Source: Stictocephala bisonia (lineage: Eukaryota; Arthropoda; Insecta; Hemiptera; Membracidae). Taken from it: a stretch of 64,000 bases of DNA. The notes below the pieces were generated by a model. The model did not search any database, was not told the DNA's origin, and worked only from the letters and a program-made list of their open reading frames with translations. Position numbers and translations under genes: made by a program. Of the stretch, positions 23,511-35,985 are shown one piece after another. Position 1 is the stretch's first letter. The number at the start of each line of letters is the position of its first letter. The stretch is from NCBI GenBank assembly GCA_035578905.1, contig JAQJVL010002644.1, positions 1 through 64,000 on the forward strand, in the 5' to 3' direction.

Positions 23511-24013
23511 TAATATTTATTGTTAATATTAATATTATTGACAGTAATGTAATTAGTTAAACCCAGGTTCATGTTCTAAAGGTACAAAGTTCAACCCCAT
23601 CATAGTAAAGCAAATTTTAAAGGGTTGATTTATTTATGGATGTTTCATTAATTTTTTTGCTATTAATTATTGACAAGTCTAAAAATAAGGAGATATTTTT
23701 TGTAAAAAATACTCCATACACTCATTCCCACTCTTCCCAAGCATTATCAACAAATACTCATCAATTCATTGGTAATCTTAGTAACAAAAAACTTGTATTT
23801 ATAGTTACCTTTTCAACAAATATGTAGATGTACGTTAATTTGTCACCCGCAAGAGATGATCTGTGCATGGGAAAGGCATTTTGAATTTAAATTGAAAGCA
23901 AACTAAATATAAGTATATGGATCTTCATATATCATAAGACTGCACTTCTGATTACAGATAAGTTAACCGCTGACTACATTGCTAATGTAATAACATTGAA
24001 TAAAATAAACTGT
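23511..24013. other. AT-rich non-coding DNA
   Basis: One 63-codon plus frame (23636-23827) without recognisable domain. Nothing else. Confidence 0.35.
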
Positions 24014-24181
24014 ATAATCTTCGAACTTAAGTTTAAGCGGCCAGTGTCATAACTAGAATCTACATTTTCCGGTGACAACCGCGTCAAGGTACTATCTACA
24101 ATATTTTCAAGATAACCTGAAGTAAATATTGTAGATAGTACCTTGACGCGGTTGTCATCGGGAATATAGAATCTAGTTATG
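24014..24181. repeat. Hairpin element, copy 1
   Basis: 24048-24181 folds on itself: CATAACTAGAATCTACA at the left pairs with the right end, and the arms include GACAACCGCGTCAAGGTACT and continue through ATCTACAATATT. The loop is about 20 nt and the arms about 55 bp. A 34-bp leader (AATCTT to GCCAGTGT) is shared with copy 2 at 28147. Shape and size suit a small foldback MITE, or a miRNA-like precursor if transcribed. Confidence 0.85.
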
Positions 24182-24404
24182 TATCAATTTAATCTCAAGA
24201 TTTGCACTAATACTGATAATTATCTTATAAAGTATAAATAAAATTTATAAGAAACACGAGCCAATGTTTATTTCAACTATAATATAACGTGTCGTACTAT
24301 ACCTTTGTTATTGGTAAAGAAATATGTTTTTATCCGTATGAAAACAATATTACATCTTAAACAAATATAGCTGAAATGAAAAGAAATTATATTAAATTGA
24401 AATT

Positions 24405-24475
24405 AAATTAAAAATTACTGTATTGTACGCACAATTGGTGAGGTTAGGACTAAAAAGTTCTCTCTTACACCTAAC
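24405..24475 (-). repeat. LINE 3'-end fragment
   Basis: The minus strand reads GGTTAGGTGTAAGAGAG, then TCCTAACCTC, the same tail word found downstream of the Jockey/CR1 fragment at 26720-26765. It is a 5'-truncated tail-only copy of that LINE family. Confidence 0.6.
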
Positions 24476-26175
24476 CCTAAAGTAGTTATCAAATAAAAAT
24501 ATTTCTTATAGTAAAAAATTAAAATCTAGGTAGTAAAAAAATATTTCTATGTAGCATCTATTAAAATGTATGGAAATACGCTTTTTTGGTGCAATTATTT
24601 AAAAATAATAATTAAATAAAATGGGAACCTTTTTGTTAATAGTTTGATAGATTCGCTGATGAGGTAAATCGTTGGTAGTTTTCTAATTGGTTACCCCACT
24701 AATTACTTAAACGTTCATTTATTGCAGGGGACGGAATATTTATGAAACTATTCGATTTGTCCATATGAGATTTCAAGATGGGCAGTAAGTAGATGGAGGA
24801 GTCTAGCTAGGACGAGTTAGCAACACTGACAGGCCTCATTCATCACACCGTGCCTGCGTAATCAACGCAATGCTAATAGATTTAACAATTAACCGAACGA
24901 CCCAGCTAATGGTGGAGTCGACGATCCGTGTTCTGATTGCCAGTTGATGGGTTGATCGATGTTTGTTTCGAAACCTAAACCCAACTGTATTGGTTGTTTT
25001 AATTAATATTGTAACCAGTGATACACGATGGCTACTTGTTTCCCGTGTGAAAACACTTACGTGCTGTAACTTAACAGTACTAATGTTAATTATATTTAAA
25101 GTTATTCTAGGAGTTAATGAGCAGTTATTTCTCTATTACGAATTGAGGGAAATGTTTATAAACACTTATTAAATTGACTTAACTTAAAAACTTAACTGTA
25201 ATGTCATTTCCTCTCAATAATTATTTTAAAATATAAATTAACTACAAAATACTAGAATAGCCGTGTTTATTTTGATGAAAAATGTATTAATAAAATAAAA
25301 CTTCAAAAAAAAATTACGCCTATGACACCAGTGTTACTGTAATAAAAGAAATATTTAATTTAAGACGATTTTCTAGCATATTTAGCGTATAGTGTAATTT
25401 AATATATTTATGTATGCATGATAATGGGGAGTGCTAATAAATGTGTGTGTGGATGTAAATTGATAATACCGTGTTTGTCTGATAGATAATGGGGGGGGGG
25501 GGGGTTAATAGTTTGTACGTTTGTAAAATGGGTGCAAAGTATAAAAAAATCTTTAGGTGTGTAAAATTAAAATAATCTTGATACATGAATGAAGTAAGGA
25601 TGATAGTGTTTATTTTAATTTAATTTATACATTTAATTGTAAACTATCTTATCGCTAAAATTACTTTAAACATTAATACATTTTCTTTAGGAAGAACCTT
25701 TTTTGATAAATGGTTTTAGATTATCGGGCAGTTTTGTTTTACGTAGACAACATACTGAGGTATTTTATAAAAATACTAAGCTAGTGGTGATGATACTAAA
25801 CATTGTTTATTGGCCTAGTATCGTAATTGTTAGTGTGTTGTCCAGGCTTAAGTAGTTCAAAGTTATTATTAGACGTTAAAAAATAAGAAGTGGGGAGAGA
25901 GAAATTTATATGAACTGTCTGAAGAAGGTGATTTTTATAAGATAAAACAACGACATAATGCAGTCCCCGACCTCAAATATGACAAACAAAGTTGAAAAAT
26001 TTAGTGTGATAAAAAATGTCAATATCTGTGAGTATGTGTGTGTTTTTTTTTTTTTTTTTTATTAAGAATTATAATAATTTGAAAACTATTTCACAAAACT
26101 ATTGTTTTCGTTTTATTTCCAAACTTTGGTAAAGAGATCTTTTAACGCTCTTTTAACGTTTTATCTATTTTAAAA
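24476..26175. other. AT-rich DNA with an island and homopolymers
   Basis: 24640-24960 is less AT-rich and unique-looking. A 14-G run sits at 25491-25504 and an 18-T run at 26043-26060; both are error-prone. No gene recognised. A 69-codon plus frame (24963-25172) has no domain I know. Confidence 0.4.
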
Positions 26176-26790
26176 TTGAACAGCTTGGCCTATCTGTCCG
26201 AGCGTTTCTCTTTTATTTCAGAAATTATTACTAGGAACACTCGACGCGGATCTTCATTGTTATTGATTCCCATTCATAGATCTTCAGTATACAAAAAATC
26301 TTTTATAGTATCTCCTTGCCGACTATGGAACAGTCTACCTAATCACACCAGAGGCATCGACCGGCGCGCTCGGTTTCGGGCTAAGGTAATAGGCTCGCTT
26401 TTGGTCTTGCAGACTGACGGTATCGCGGCGCTGGGTGTTATAAATTGACGGTACGGTATGGAAGATGTATGTTTGGATTTAATTTAGTATTTTGTTTTCT
26501 TTTTCTAAGTTTGATGTAAATATTCACTTCCTAAAATATCATGTTTATAGGTATAATATTGTTGATATTTCATTTATTTTCGTTTAATAATTATTGCTTT
26601 ACTACTTTTCATGTTATATAAGTTATTCATTTATTTACTTTTATCTTTTACCTACAAACTGTTGCAATTCATATAAATTTATCTACAAAGATATAAATTA
26701 ATGGAATATTTAGTAATAATGGTTAGGTGTAAGAGAGGATTCCATAGTTCTAACCTCTCCATTTGTATAAGAAGAAAATGCAATTAAGAC
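26176..26790 (+). pseudogene. Jockey/CR1-type LINE 3' end (RT C-terminus plus UTR)
   Basis: The frame 26176-26448 ends a LINE ORF2. LSERFSFISEIITRNTRRGS, then IPIHRSSVYKKSF and RLWNSLP are the conserved C-terminal block of Jockey/CR1 polymerases. The distal part has drifted. A ~300-bp AT-rich UTR leads to the family's tail signature GGTTAGGTGTAAGAGAGG and TTCTAACCTC (about 26720-26760). The catalytic domain is missing (5' truncation), as is usual for LINE copies. Confidence 0.75.
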
Positions 26791-28132
26791 ATTTTTCATT
26801 TCATTTAAAATTTATTGAAATGATAACGTAAACATTTAACATGAAAACTGATGAGGTGACATTAGTTAAGAGTAAATTAGAAGATTTCAAGAATTTTAGG
26901 AATCGGATTCCCGAAGGATATTGGGCGATAATTGTTACAATCAGATTCGCAGACTTCCTTCTGGAAGAGTTCATTCTAGAAACACACCAAGATTTGATCC
27001 CCGAGTTAGATGAGAAGTGGGGCTAGAATATCGGTAACTTACTTTAGCAGATTGGTTGAAATACTGTCACTTCCAGTTGATTTAGTGGACATTCTTATAT
27101 TTGTAGTTAGATCATAAATCTTATGCACTGACCTAGAGGAGGTGTGATGACATACATACATTTGCGATATTTATTGAGTTCTACTAGGGCTCATTGTGGT
27201 TAAGATTTGGCCAACATACTTGGACAAAACTAGATAACCTGTGCCCAAATAATGGTAGTACAAACAAAATTTCGTTTCTGATCTGAAATTGTATCTCACT
27301 GAAAAAAAGGTATTTGTTAGAACTTTTGTTATTGATTTCATCTAAAAGGACTTTAGAATAATTTAAATAGTTATTTATTTGCTGTAATATTCTGATAGAT
27401 ATTTCTGATGAAGTAGCCTTCCATTATTATCTCTTTATCTGCAAATAATAAGTGGTTGAGAGAAGTTTAAGTTCACAGATGATGTATATAATGCATAACT
27501 CGTAGCTCTGAGGACAATATTCAAGCTCTTGAAGGCTTACACCAATCTTAATTTTTACAGTAAAACAATTAAATTAAAATGAAATTTTAAAGTTGATACA
27601 CATGTCAAATGTTGTCATGTAAATCAACAGTGGTAAAATCATAATGTCAGTCTTAAGAGTTTAAAAGCTGCTTAAAACAAGCTATATCAGCTTTATAAAA
27701 CCTGCGCCCTATTAATCGGTCATAAAGAAATGTTTATAACATAAATAAAGCTTCCCACAAATATCGAGGAAAGTGCAGTAACTACTACCCTGATGTAAAA
27801 CATATCAAGTTCGACTGTGTAGTATTACCTTAAATATTAAAGTAAATATTAAAAAGCTATGGCAAATCTGATTTTATCTAATAACGATTCATTAGTAAGC
27901 GAATCAGTGAAACAATAACATTTTAATGTTTTTATCTGATCTTTTTAATTTGTAATTTTTTTTATATTTTAAGTTTTTTACTGTATGGCATGTATAATAC
28001 AAATCATGAAATATAATCTTTTGATTTTTATTGATATTTTGTGTTAAACCATTCTTATTTACAACAAAAGAAAAATATTAAATGAATAAGTAGTTTTTAA
28101 TTCATTTAGTTTATGTTCTACATTTTATAAAA
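26791..28132. other. AT-rich non-coding DNA
   Basis: A 61-codon plus frame (26841-27026) is somewhat less AT-rich than its surroundings but has no recognisable domain. No RNA gene or array. Confidence 0.4.
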
Positions 28133-28316
28133 ATATAATATTTCACAATCTTAGAACTTAGGCTTAAGCGGCTGGTGTCATAACTAGAATCTACAGTTTC
28201 CGGTGACAACCGCGTCAAGGTACTATCTACAATATTTACAAGATGACCAGACGTAACTGTTGGTCCTTGACGTGGTTGTCACCGGAAACTGTAGATTCTA
28301 GTTATAATATTTCACA
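28133..28316. mobile_element. Hairpin element, copy 2, with 14-bp flanking repeats
   Basis: Same family as 24014-24181. ATAACTAGAATCTACAGTTT at 28180 pairs with its reverse complement ending at 28305. The inner part of the right arm is shortened compared with copy 1. The direct repeat TATAATATTTCACA occurs at 28133-28146 and 28303-28316, consistent with a target-site duplication if the element is 28147-28302. The pairing loses part of the CTATCTACAATATT arm seen in copy 1. Confidence 0.75.
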
Positions 28317-28904
28317 GATTAATTGAATTTAATTTAAGACCAATTAGGAAATCTGTCATAATTTTGAAAGACTTAATTTTGAATAAACTGAAGTAGTAAA
28401 GTATAAATTAAGTTATAAATGTGTTTTTGTTGTAAGTGTATTTAAATACATATTATTTCAAAAAGTACTATGCAAAGTTTTAAACTCATTAAATGATGGA
28501 AAAAAATAAATATGGTTTGTTTAATTTAGTTGATTAAATACCATACATTTATAATGCAAATGTAATACAGCCATAGATAAATTTGTATGGTGATTTTTAA
28601 TTCTTACTAAAAAAGTATAATACTTCAATGTTATGAAATTATTATGATTTTGACAATAATAACCGTTTAAAATGAGATTCAAGTTGATTTGACGCAATCA
28701 TAGAGGAAATAAGTAGTAAATTATGTGATTTTTATCCCTAAGAGTTGGGTGGTTTTATCCCAAACATGTGGCGTCTTCCGCTGCTAAACCTGTCTTGTGT
28801 TCATGTTTATTTTAATCGAACCTAATGAAGCTAATTAAATATTTCACCGGGCCTGTCGGGTGTGCGGAACCAATCGTAACTGCGCGGTCGTGAGCTAACG
28901 GACT
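28317..28904. other. AT-rich non-coding DNA
   Basis: Nothing recognised. Composition becomes less AT-rich after 28740. Confidence 0.35.
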
Positions 28905-29040
28905 GTTGTCACGCCGTAAACGTGGGAACAGCGGGCATCACTGAGAACAGGAGCGGATCAAGTGTACGACCTTGCGGGACCCCTTGCCCTTTACTTGATG
29001 ACGTTCTCGGTGGTCTCAGATCCGGCATCTCTCCTAATTG
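28905..29040 (-). pseudogene. LINE reverse-transcriptase scrap (motif B)
   Basis: The minus strand reads RPPRTSSSKGQ directly followed by GVPQGRTLDPLLFSV, the motif-B loop of LINE reverse transcriptases (usual form GVPQGSVLGPLLF). Nothing else of the enzyme is preserved on either side. The match is short but at an informative position. Confidence 0.5.
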
Positions 29041-30354
29041 CCCCCCAATATGCAGCTTGTATTAGCATATATTATTAATTCATTCCCCTCTCATCCATTT
29101 GATAGACAGGTTGTAGTACCACGAGCAAGGCGCATCATTTCCGTACTTCTCGACCGTTGTTTTATAACCTAGCTAGTCTTTTACGGTAGACATTCTTTGC
29201 TAACTATAAATACATCATCTTAGCGAACTGGTATAGTGACTTCAAGTAGTGACATGTGATCTTTTATAGATGCCGGTACTTTTAACTATAAATGCAAATT
29301 ATAGAGATTGCATGGAACGCTTGAATAACTGCAACCCTTACGATAATATTCTTGTCCCCCACTCATAACGTATAAAACTATACGACGGTCTCTTTACCTG
29401 TCTGTAATAAAATGCCCCTCCTATGAAGTGCCCGTCAGGTATATTGTTACGAGGAAAGTAATAAGCTTGAATAATGTTAGATTTTACAACTGCAGCCTGA
29501 TAAACACTGAAGTATCTGACAATAACAAAAAACATGAATGTTGAATTCCATGAGGTTTGATATTAATAGAGATTTAGAAGAATACTATATGTATTGTAAC
29601 TTTAAAAATATCGTTTATGTAGAAATTTGATAACAAAATTACTTCCACAGTTCGGCAGAGCTTTAACAAAAATTACTAAGTTAGTTAAAGAGACTGTGAT
29701 CCTATATTTGTATTGTAACAAGCATATAACATTTATCATACTAAACCAACAATAATATTAATGAAACATTTTTTTATTCACTTATTTGCACTAAAGATCT
29801 GAAACTTGTATAGTATTAAAAATATGTTATAACTTAAATGGGCGTAGGATATTAAATACTGTGTTTAGGCTATAAATTAACAATATAACTATATTGATGA
29901 TATGTAAAATTATAATTAAGTAACTATATGGATTGCAACCGATACTAAGATGAAGCTTTAAAAAAAGCCCAGAAGTCAATTAGTCTCCCAAAACATGTAG
30001 GGGCCATTTTTAACTTTTATTGAACTATAAGATTAAAATAATAATTTATTATTTATTAAAATAATTGTCGTATGTCATTATAAAATAAGTTTAACCATTT
30101 TTCGTCACGTAACATAATTCTAACTAAGTACTACTATTTTTAATTTAATTGGTTTTAACAGTAATTAATTGATCAATGTTTGCGTAATATGTATTTTAAA
30201 GTTATATTAATCATTGTTGAGCATGTTTTTAAATTAAAGTCTTGTTTTAAAATATTTATTATTACATTAAATTTGTAGAATCGAAAAGTATAAAATAAAT
30301 AATGTCCCTCAAGCAATAAGTCTACCTTCCTGAAACCGACTACAATCAAGCCTC
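29041..30354. other. AT-rich non-coding DNA
   Basis: A 65-codon minus frame (29338-29535) has no recognisable domain. No repeats seen. Confidence 0.4.
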
Positions 30355-31356
30355 CCTGTTGTAACAGTGGTCCATTTTAGATCTACTCCATCAATGCGTT
30401 CCTGTGTCGTAAGTCGAGGGATGCTGTTCTTTCCTGTCGTCACAGTGGGTCAGTTGAGATCGACCCCATCACATCGAACGTGTGTCGACAATCGAGGGAT
30501 GCAATTCCTTCCGGTCGTCACCAAGGTCCAGTTTAGATCGACTCAATCTCTTCGATCGTTTGTCGACAATCGAGGGATGCAGCTCCTTCCTGTTGTTACA
30601 ATGGGTCCAGTTTAGATCGACCCCATCTCTTCGATCGTATGTTGACAGTTGAGGGATGCTGTTCCTTCGTGCTGTCAAAGTTGTCCAGTTTTAGATCGAC
30701 CCCATCACTTCGATCGTGTGTCGACAGTCGAGGAATGCATTTCCTTCTTGTCGTCACTATGGTTCAGTTTAGATCGACCCCTTCGATCGTCTCGACAGTC
30801 GAGGGATGCATTTCCTTCCTGTCGTCACAGTGGTTCAGTTTAGATCGACCCCTTCGATCGTGTGTCGACAGTCGAGCGATGCAGCTCCTTCCTGTCGTCA
30901 CAGTGGTTCAGTTGAGATCGACCCCATCACTTCGATCGTGTATCGTCAGTCGAGCGATGTAGCTCCTTCCTGTCGTCACAGTGGTTCAGTTTAGATCGAC
31001 CCTATCTTTTCGATAGTGTGTCGACAGTTGAGGGATGCCGTTCCTTCGTGCTGTCAAAGTGGTCCAGTTTAGATCGACCCCATCACTTCGATCGTGTGTC
31101 GTGAGTCGAGAGATGCAGTTTCTTCCTGTCGTCACAGAGGTTCAGTTTAGATAGACCCCATCTCTTCGATCGTGTGTAGACAGTCGAGCGATGCAGCTCC
31201 TTCCTGTCGTCACAGTGGTTCGGTTTAGATCGACCCCCTCTCTTCGATCGTGTGTCGACAGTCGAGAGATGCATTTCCTTCCTGTCGTCACAGTGGTTCA
31301 GTTTAGATCGACCCCATCTCTTCGATCGTGTGTCGACAGTCGAGGGATGCATTTCC
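30355..31356. repeat. 79-bp minisatellite, about 13 copies
   Basis: Units contain AGATCGACCCCATCTCTTCG, GTGTGTCGACAGTCGAGGGA and TCCTTCCTGTCGTCACAGTG. Spacing is 79 bp, with shorter ~71-bp variants around 30780-30860. GATCGA and GTCGAC palindromes recur in every unit. Frames through the array on both strands are interrupted and simply translate the unit. Confidence 0.95.
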
Positions 31357-33151
31357 TATGATGTGTCCGAATATATAATTGGTTGCGTGTAGAATGCAAA
31401 TCACGCTCGACTAGTGCATGTTTTGTTCCCCCAGACTTATAATAATTTTTATTGTCGCGGCAGAACATGCGAACAGCGAGTGCGGGAACCTGTTCGGCCA
31501 CAATGCTGTTGATTTGTCTGCTCCCCTCGTCTTGGACGGTATCCAGCCCGTACTTCATTTCCATACTATTTATTTATGCGCTCGGCCGTGTAGCGACAAT
31601 GGCCGACTCACCTCTCTCGCTTATCGCTGTACTTTTAATTACTCCCAGACATGTTAATTAACTTGTGCTCCTTTTGTGTGACTCTAATCAACATAAATAT
31701 TTTATTCCTCTAAATGAATACATTCGCTGCAATGAGCGTATATTTGTTATTTATCGTAAAGCCCCATTAAGGAGCTCTGGTAACCACTGCAATGCCGTTC
31801 TACAGCCAAGCCCTGTTTTTCTGCTCTGATCGAATTCCCCGCTTTCGTGATGGAGATATCAGACGGGTTGCTATCGAATGTACTTCATCTTAACCACATT
31901 AAACATTGCCGGCTGCTTTTCTCGGGCGCTTTCTACTTGTCGCATTTGTTTTATTGGCTTAATCAGCGATAGTGTATGATTTATTATTAGTACAAAATAT
32001 TAATTACTTTAAAGTCAAAGCTAAAATATTACTTGTTATCATGAAAAATCAAACGAAACTATTCAACCATGGTTATATAAGTGTAAAAAATACAACTATT
32101 AAGTAAAAAAAAAAAAAAACTATACAGTTGTTATAATTAGATTAGATATATAATAAGTGTTACAAATATAAGATGTTTTCAATTAAATAACAGTAATATA
32201 GGTTTTATCTAAAATATATTTAACCAATCTATTAATTCTTCAAGTCTAAAGTCCTTGAAAACTGAGTAAAATATTCTACAATCAAAATAAATTTCATCAT
32301 TTATGGAGAGGTTGAAAGAAAATACGTTGACACATCACAACATTTAATTTATAAGACCTGTAAATGATTTATTTATCCATTCATTATAAAAAAGTACACA
32401 CTATTTAACAGATATTAAGTACAAATCTAGCCTTTACATACATAAAAAACAGCAAAATGCAAGAATAATTTCCTCAGAAAAATATAGTCAAGTTGCATTC
32501 TATCAATTAACAAACAACCAACCATCAACACAGTTAGGGTTGCAATCAAACTTAGAGAAGCAAGGAACGGAAGCTAAGAAAAGTTAAAATGGAAAACAGT
32601 AGGGCACATGCAAAAGTCGTCTGCGTCCACGTTTTAGGGTTAAATATTAGTGAGGACTTTACTGTTCTAACTTCACCCCTTAATAGAGGCGTTTTTCTTT
32701 TCATCTCCCGTTCACAAATTGTGGATTCATAGAAAAATATAGCATGAACAACAACAATGAAAAGTAGTGATTGAGTATTTCACCACTGAATGGTATATTC
32801 AATTGAAATTTTGGGAGTTTTAGATGTCAGGGGAAATGTTTCAGCCAGATCTAAAATGTAGCATGCTTTTAGGTAGGAAATCTTTCTGTCATGTTAAATT
32901 TGGGAAGTACTAAGCCTAGAGAATGTTTCAGTTATTCAATATAAAGTTGTGAAGTGAAACTTTAAAACACTAGAATTTTTGACTCTACATATTTCATCAT
33001 GGAGAATGTATCAGGTTCTTTTGTAGATAAATAAGGGATGAGAGAGATTAAAAAAAAGAAATTGATAGTAAATTATGTTACGATTTTTATTATAAATTGA
33101 AGATCAATTAAATTATTATTTAGTTGCTTTTAAAACAGTTAATTAGTGGTT

Positions 33152-33153
<2 letters not shown>
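31357..33153. other. Non-coding DNA with a unique GC-elevated island
   Basis: 31440-31960 is clearly less AT-rich than its surroundings, with overlapping short frames but no recognisable protein. It could be a regulatory island or a lost exon. The remainder is AT-rich, with a 15-A run near 32106. Confidence 0.35.

Positions 33154-33183
<30 letters not shown>
33154..33183. repeat. (TA)n microsatellite
   Basis: About 15 TA dinucleotides. Confidence 0.95.
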
Positions 33184-33187
<4 letters not shown>

Positions 33188-33246
33188 GATTGCAACCATT
33201 TAATTGTAAAGAGAAAATTAGCCACTTTAAAGTATTGTATGCAAGT

Positions 33247-33247
<1 letters not shown>

Positions 33248-33277
<30 letters not shown>
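33248..33277. repeat. Poly-T run of about 30
   Basis: Uninterrupted T tract; its length is unlikely to be exact. Confidence 0.95.
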
Positions 33278-33278
<1 letters not shown>

Positions 33279-34394
33279 TAAACAATGACTGGTTGATCTT
33301 TACAATTGTCTATGAAAAATATTATTACAGCTATTTGAAGTAATCTTTTGATGTTGAGAAATTTTTTTGAAGGATGGTTTTTCGTTTTGTGTGGAGATAA
33401 AATCAATTTCCTCCCAAAAGTGTAATTATTAGTTACAAGAGGATTGACTTGATTGATAAATTCACAATTCTAGGATTTTTGGTAATATAGGTAAATACGT
33501 TCTGGATAATGCAATAAGTTTAGTCATAGTTAAAGCCTGCTTTAGTGTTTGACATCGTACAGTGAATGTGACCATGGAGTTCTTGCTCCGAAACCGGTAA
33601 CCCGATAAATAGGGTTTTGTAGCTGACGACGACAAAGGTACGGTAACCTTACTATTACTCATAATACAATAAGCTTTGATGAATGTAAATCAAGGGGTTT
33701 TTCCTCTCCATAACAAAACTTAAGCTTCCCCAAAATATTATAATGACCTTATAAATAATATTTTGTCAATAATTGTAAACAAGTGTTTATACTTCTGTAA
33801 TGGACCTAGTAATCTTAAGATCCTATACGAGCTAACAGAGATAAGTAACATTAAAGAGTTTATAAAGTCTTGTAATGAACTCGGAGTGGTTCGAATTGCG
33901 ATTATACCATGATCACAAATATTTTCATGGTGAAAGTAAAAATGACATTAGAAGAAAAGAAACTAGAATTTAGCGAAGGAAGAAATCCACATGTGAAGTG
34001 ATTTGATATATCAAACTGAAATGCTATTTATTACAGTAAATTTGTAAATGTAGAATCACAATTGTAATAACAAAAAGTGTTGTGTGTATAGTAATTTAAC
34101 AAAACGAATTCCAAATTCACATTTCTTTTTTATTACAGAGTTATTACCAAGGATTCGACTTTCTCAAGTATACAATTTTATTTATACCGTAATTTGAGTT
34201 TTAAGAAGCTCAACCAGCAAATTAACACTTATCTAATATTTTACCAGAAAGTGGTGACTGTTACCATGTTTGGTGGATTACCAAGCATAGTGAATTATCC
34301 ACTGTAATGCACACAGGCATCTTTAAGTGCACTGATGGTAAAAAATTCAACAGTTCTTGGATACAAATTTATAACTAATAGTTGTGGGCCCCCT
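33278..34394. other. AT-rich DNA with a hammerhead-like trace
   Basis: 33568-33600 reads TGACCA, GGAG-loop-CTCC, GAAA, CCGG, TAA, resembling a decayed PLE hammerhead. No PLE coding sequence is next to it. Otherwise nothing. Confidence 0.35.
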
Positions 34395-34430
34395 AAAATC
34401 CACCGCTCTACCAAGTGAGCATCCAGAGGA
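34395..34430 (-). pseudogene. tRNA-Tyr 5'-half fragment
   Basis: The minus strand reads TCCTCTGGATGCTCACTTGG followed by TAGAGCGGTGGA, the acceptor, D arm and anticodon-stem 5' strand of the tRNA-Tyr family found downstream. It breaks off before the anticodon. The box A region is damaged. Confidence 0.7.
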
Positions 34431-35274
34431 TAAAAATAAAAGAAGAAAGTGAAAGTTTTAAGTAAGATTTCAATTATATATTTCGTATGAACGTTTTTGG
34501 GGTTGCAAAACTGAACTTCACTTGTTTCACGGAAGAACTTTTTCTCGAGAAATCATTGTTGACGCTTATCGTTATATAATAATTAAATTTTTATTTAGTG
34601 CTATAATATGATTTTCTCATCTCGCTTTAAGATTTTAGATATTCTGATCTCTGCATGATTTAAAATGTTCATAAAGGATTGAAATTTTCTTTCTACACTC
34701 ATTCCAATATCCAATTACTTTAAAGAGTGATTTTCTGGTGTTAAAAAACATCAGGTGTTTAGTATGAGAGTTTATAATATATTTGCTGCAATCCAATGAA
34801 TTACAAAATAAACATACCTCCAATTAAGCTATTGTATAATCCCATAGATACGTGGTCGAGCTTTCATTTACAACAAATTAAACAGTTTCATTCATCATCC
34901 AACAATTTCGCCACTATTATGGTTATTTTTTTTGCAAGTACGAGAGAGAAGACCCCTTTATCATTTATTTCCTTAACGTTCACATATTGGGAGCAAGTAT
35001 TTTAAAGAAGTTGTTTTCCAGGTTAATGTATGGTTATGTTAACAAGAGAGAAATGTAGTAATTATTGGATAATGCATTGTTTTTAGTAAATCGCCCTAAG
35101 GAAGTAGAAATTGTGAACTATTTTTTGACTGATTGTTTCAAATATGCGGATTTTTCATATAAAAACCAAAGAGTAAACTTGGTTTGCCAAAAAATGATTT
35201 GCTAAGTTCGGTTTTACAAACACGTTCACATGAAAAATGTCATTAAGACTTTCAGTTTCTTCCATATTTTATAT
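34431..35274. other. AT-rich non-coding DNA
   Basis: Two overlapping short frames without domains (34635-34823 minus, 34796-35005 plus). It leads into the duplicated tRNA units. Confidence 0.35.
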
Positions 35275-35366
35275 CCTCTGGTAGCTCAGTTGGTAGAGCG
35301 GTGGAATGTAGTTGATTGTTCGTATCAGTTATCCATAGGTCGCTGGTCCAAATCCTGCCCAGAGGA
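35275..35366 (+). pseudogene. tRNA-Tyr(GTA) with intron, probable pseudogene
   Basis: Acceptor CCTCTGG pairs with CCAGAGG, the anticodon GTA is retained and a 19-nt intron follows position 37. The T arm reads GGTCCAAATCCTGC, which breaks the B box and a T-stem pair, and loop position 32 is A instead of C. The damage argues against function. Confidence 0.8.
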
Positions 35367-35893
35367 ATTCTGTTTTAGTAAAATATTTATTTACCGTAGC
35401 AACACAAAGACAAGCTTCTTCGTTTTTACTATTTATTTGGTGTTTTTATATCAGGTTTTCCTGGTCTAAACGAAAAACTTAAACAAATCGGGCACTTGTT
35501 CTACTTTGAAAATACAATTATCGTTATGAGTTATTTGTGATTAATCATAGTAAATTAGTACAAAAAATGCTTTGGCAAATATTGATGATTAAAAACTTCA
35601 TAACATGAAAGATAAGTGATAACAATTCAGTTAACAAACGCAAGAAGAATAATTGAAGATTTTAGAGAATTTGGACTAAAGCAGTAAAATTTTATACAAG
35701 AGCCTTGTCGATATCAGGTCAGCAGAACTTTATATTAAACTTAGAGTTTTTGAAGTATTTATTAAACATTGGAGCTTCGAAACCAGCAGTATGTGGATTC
35801 AACAAATGAAAACACAACCTTAAAAACAAATGTTTCAATGTTAAAAACGAACAATTAAAACACAAGACTTTCACCTTCCTCTGCAAATCGTAT

Positions 35894-35985
35894 CCTCTGG
35901 TAGCTCAGTTGGTAGAGCGGTGGACTGTAGGTGGTTGATCATATCAGTAATCCATAGGTCGCTGGTTCAAATCCGGCCCGGAGGA
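35894..35985 (+). tRNA. tRNA-Tyr(GTA) with 19-nt intron
   Basis: Folds as a complete tRNA: acceptor CCTCTGG/CCGGAGG with discriminator A, D arm GCTC/GAGC, anticodon stem GTGGA/TCCAT, T arm GCTGG/CCGGC with TTCAAAT loop. Anticodon GTA at 35927-35929. The intron is 35931-35949, at the canonical site after position 37, as in eukaryotic tRNA-Tyr. A and B boxes are intact. The terminator role could fall to the downstream TTTT runs. Variable region AGGTC. Mature length is 73 nt before CCA addition. Confidence 0.9.

Noticed and set aside
31418..31661. Possible exon in a GC-elevated island
   Set aside because: Two overlapping frames of similar length, neither with a familiar motif or convincing splice signals. 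Kept only as part of a possible regulatory island.
35230..35469. 79-codon frame over a tRNA
   Set aside because: It is antisense-independent noise across the tRNA-Tyr copy and its flank. A similar frame recurs at 49319 for the same reason.
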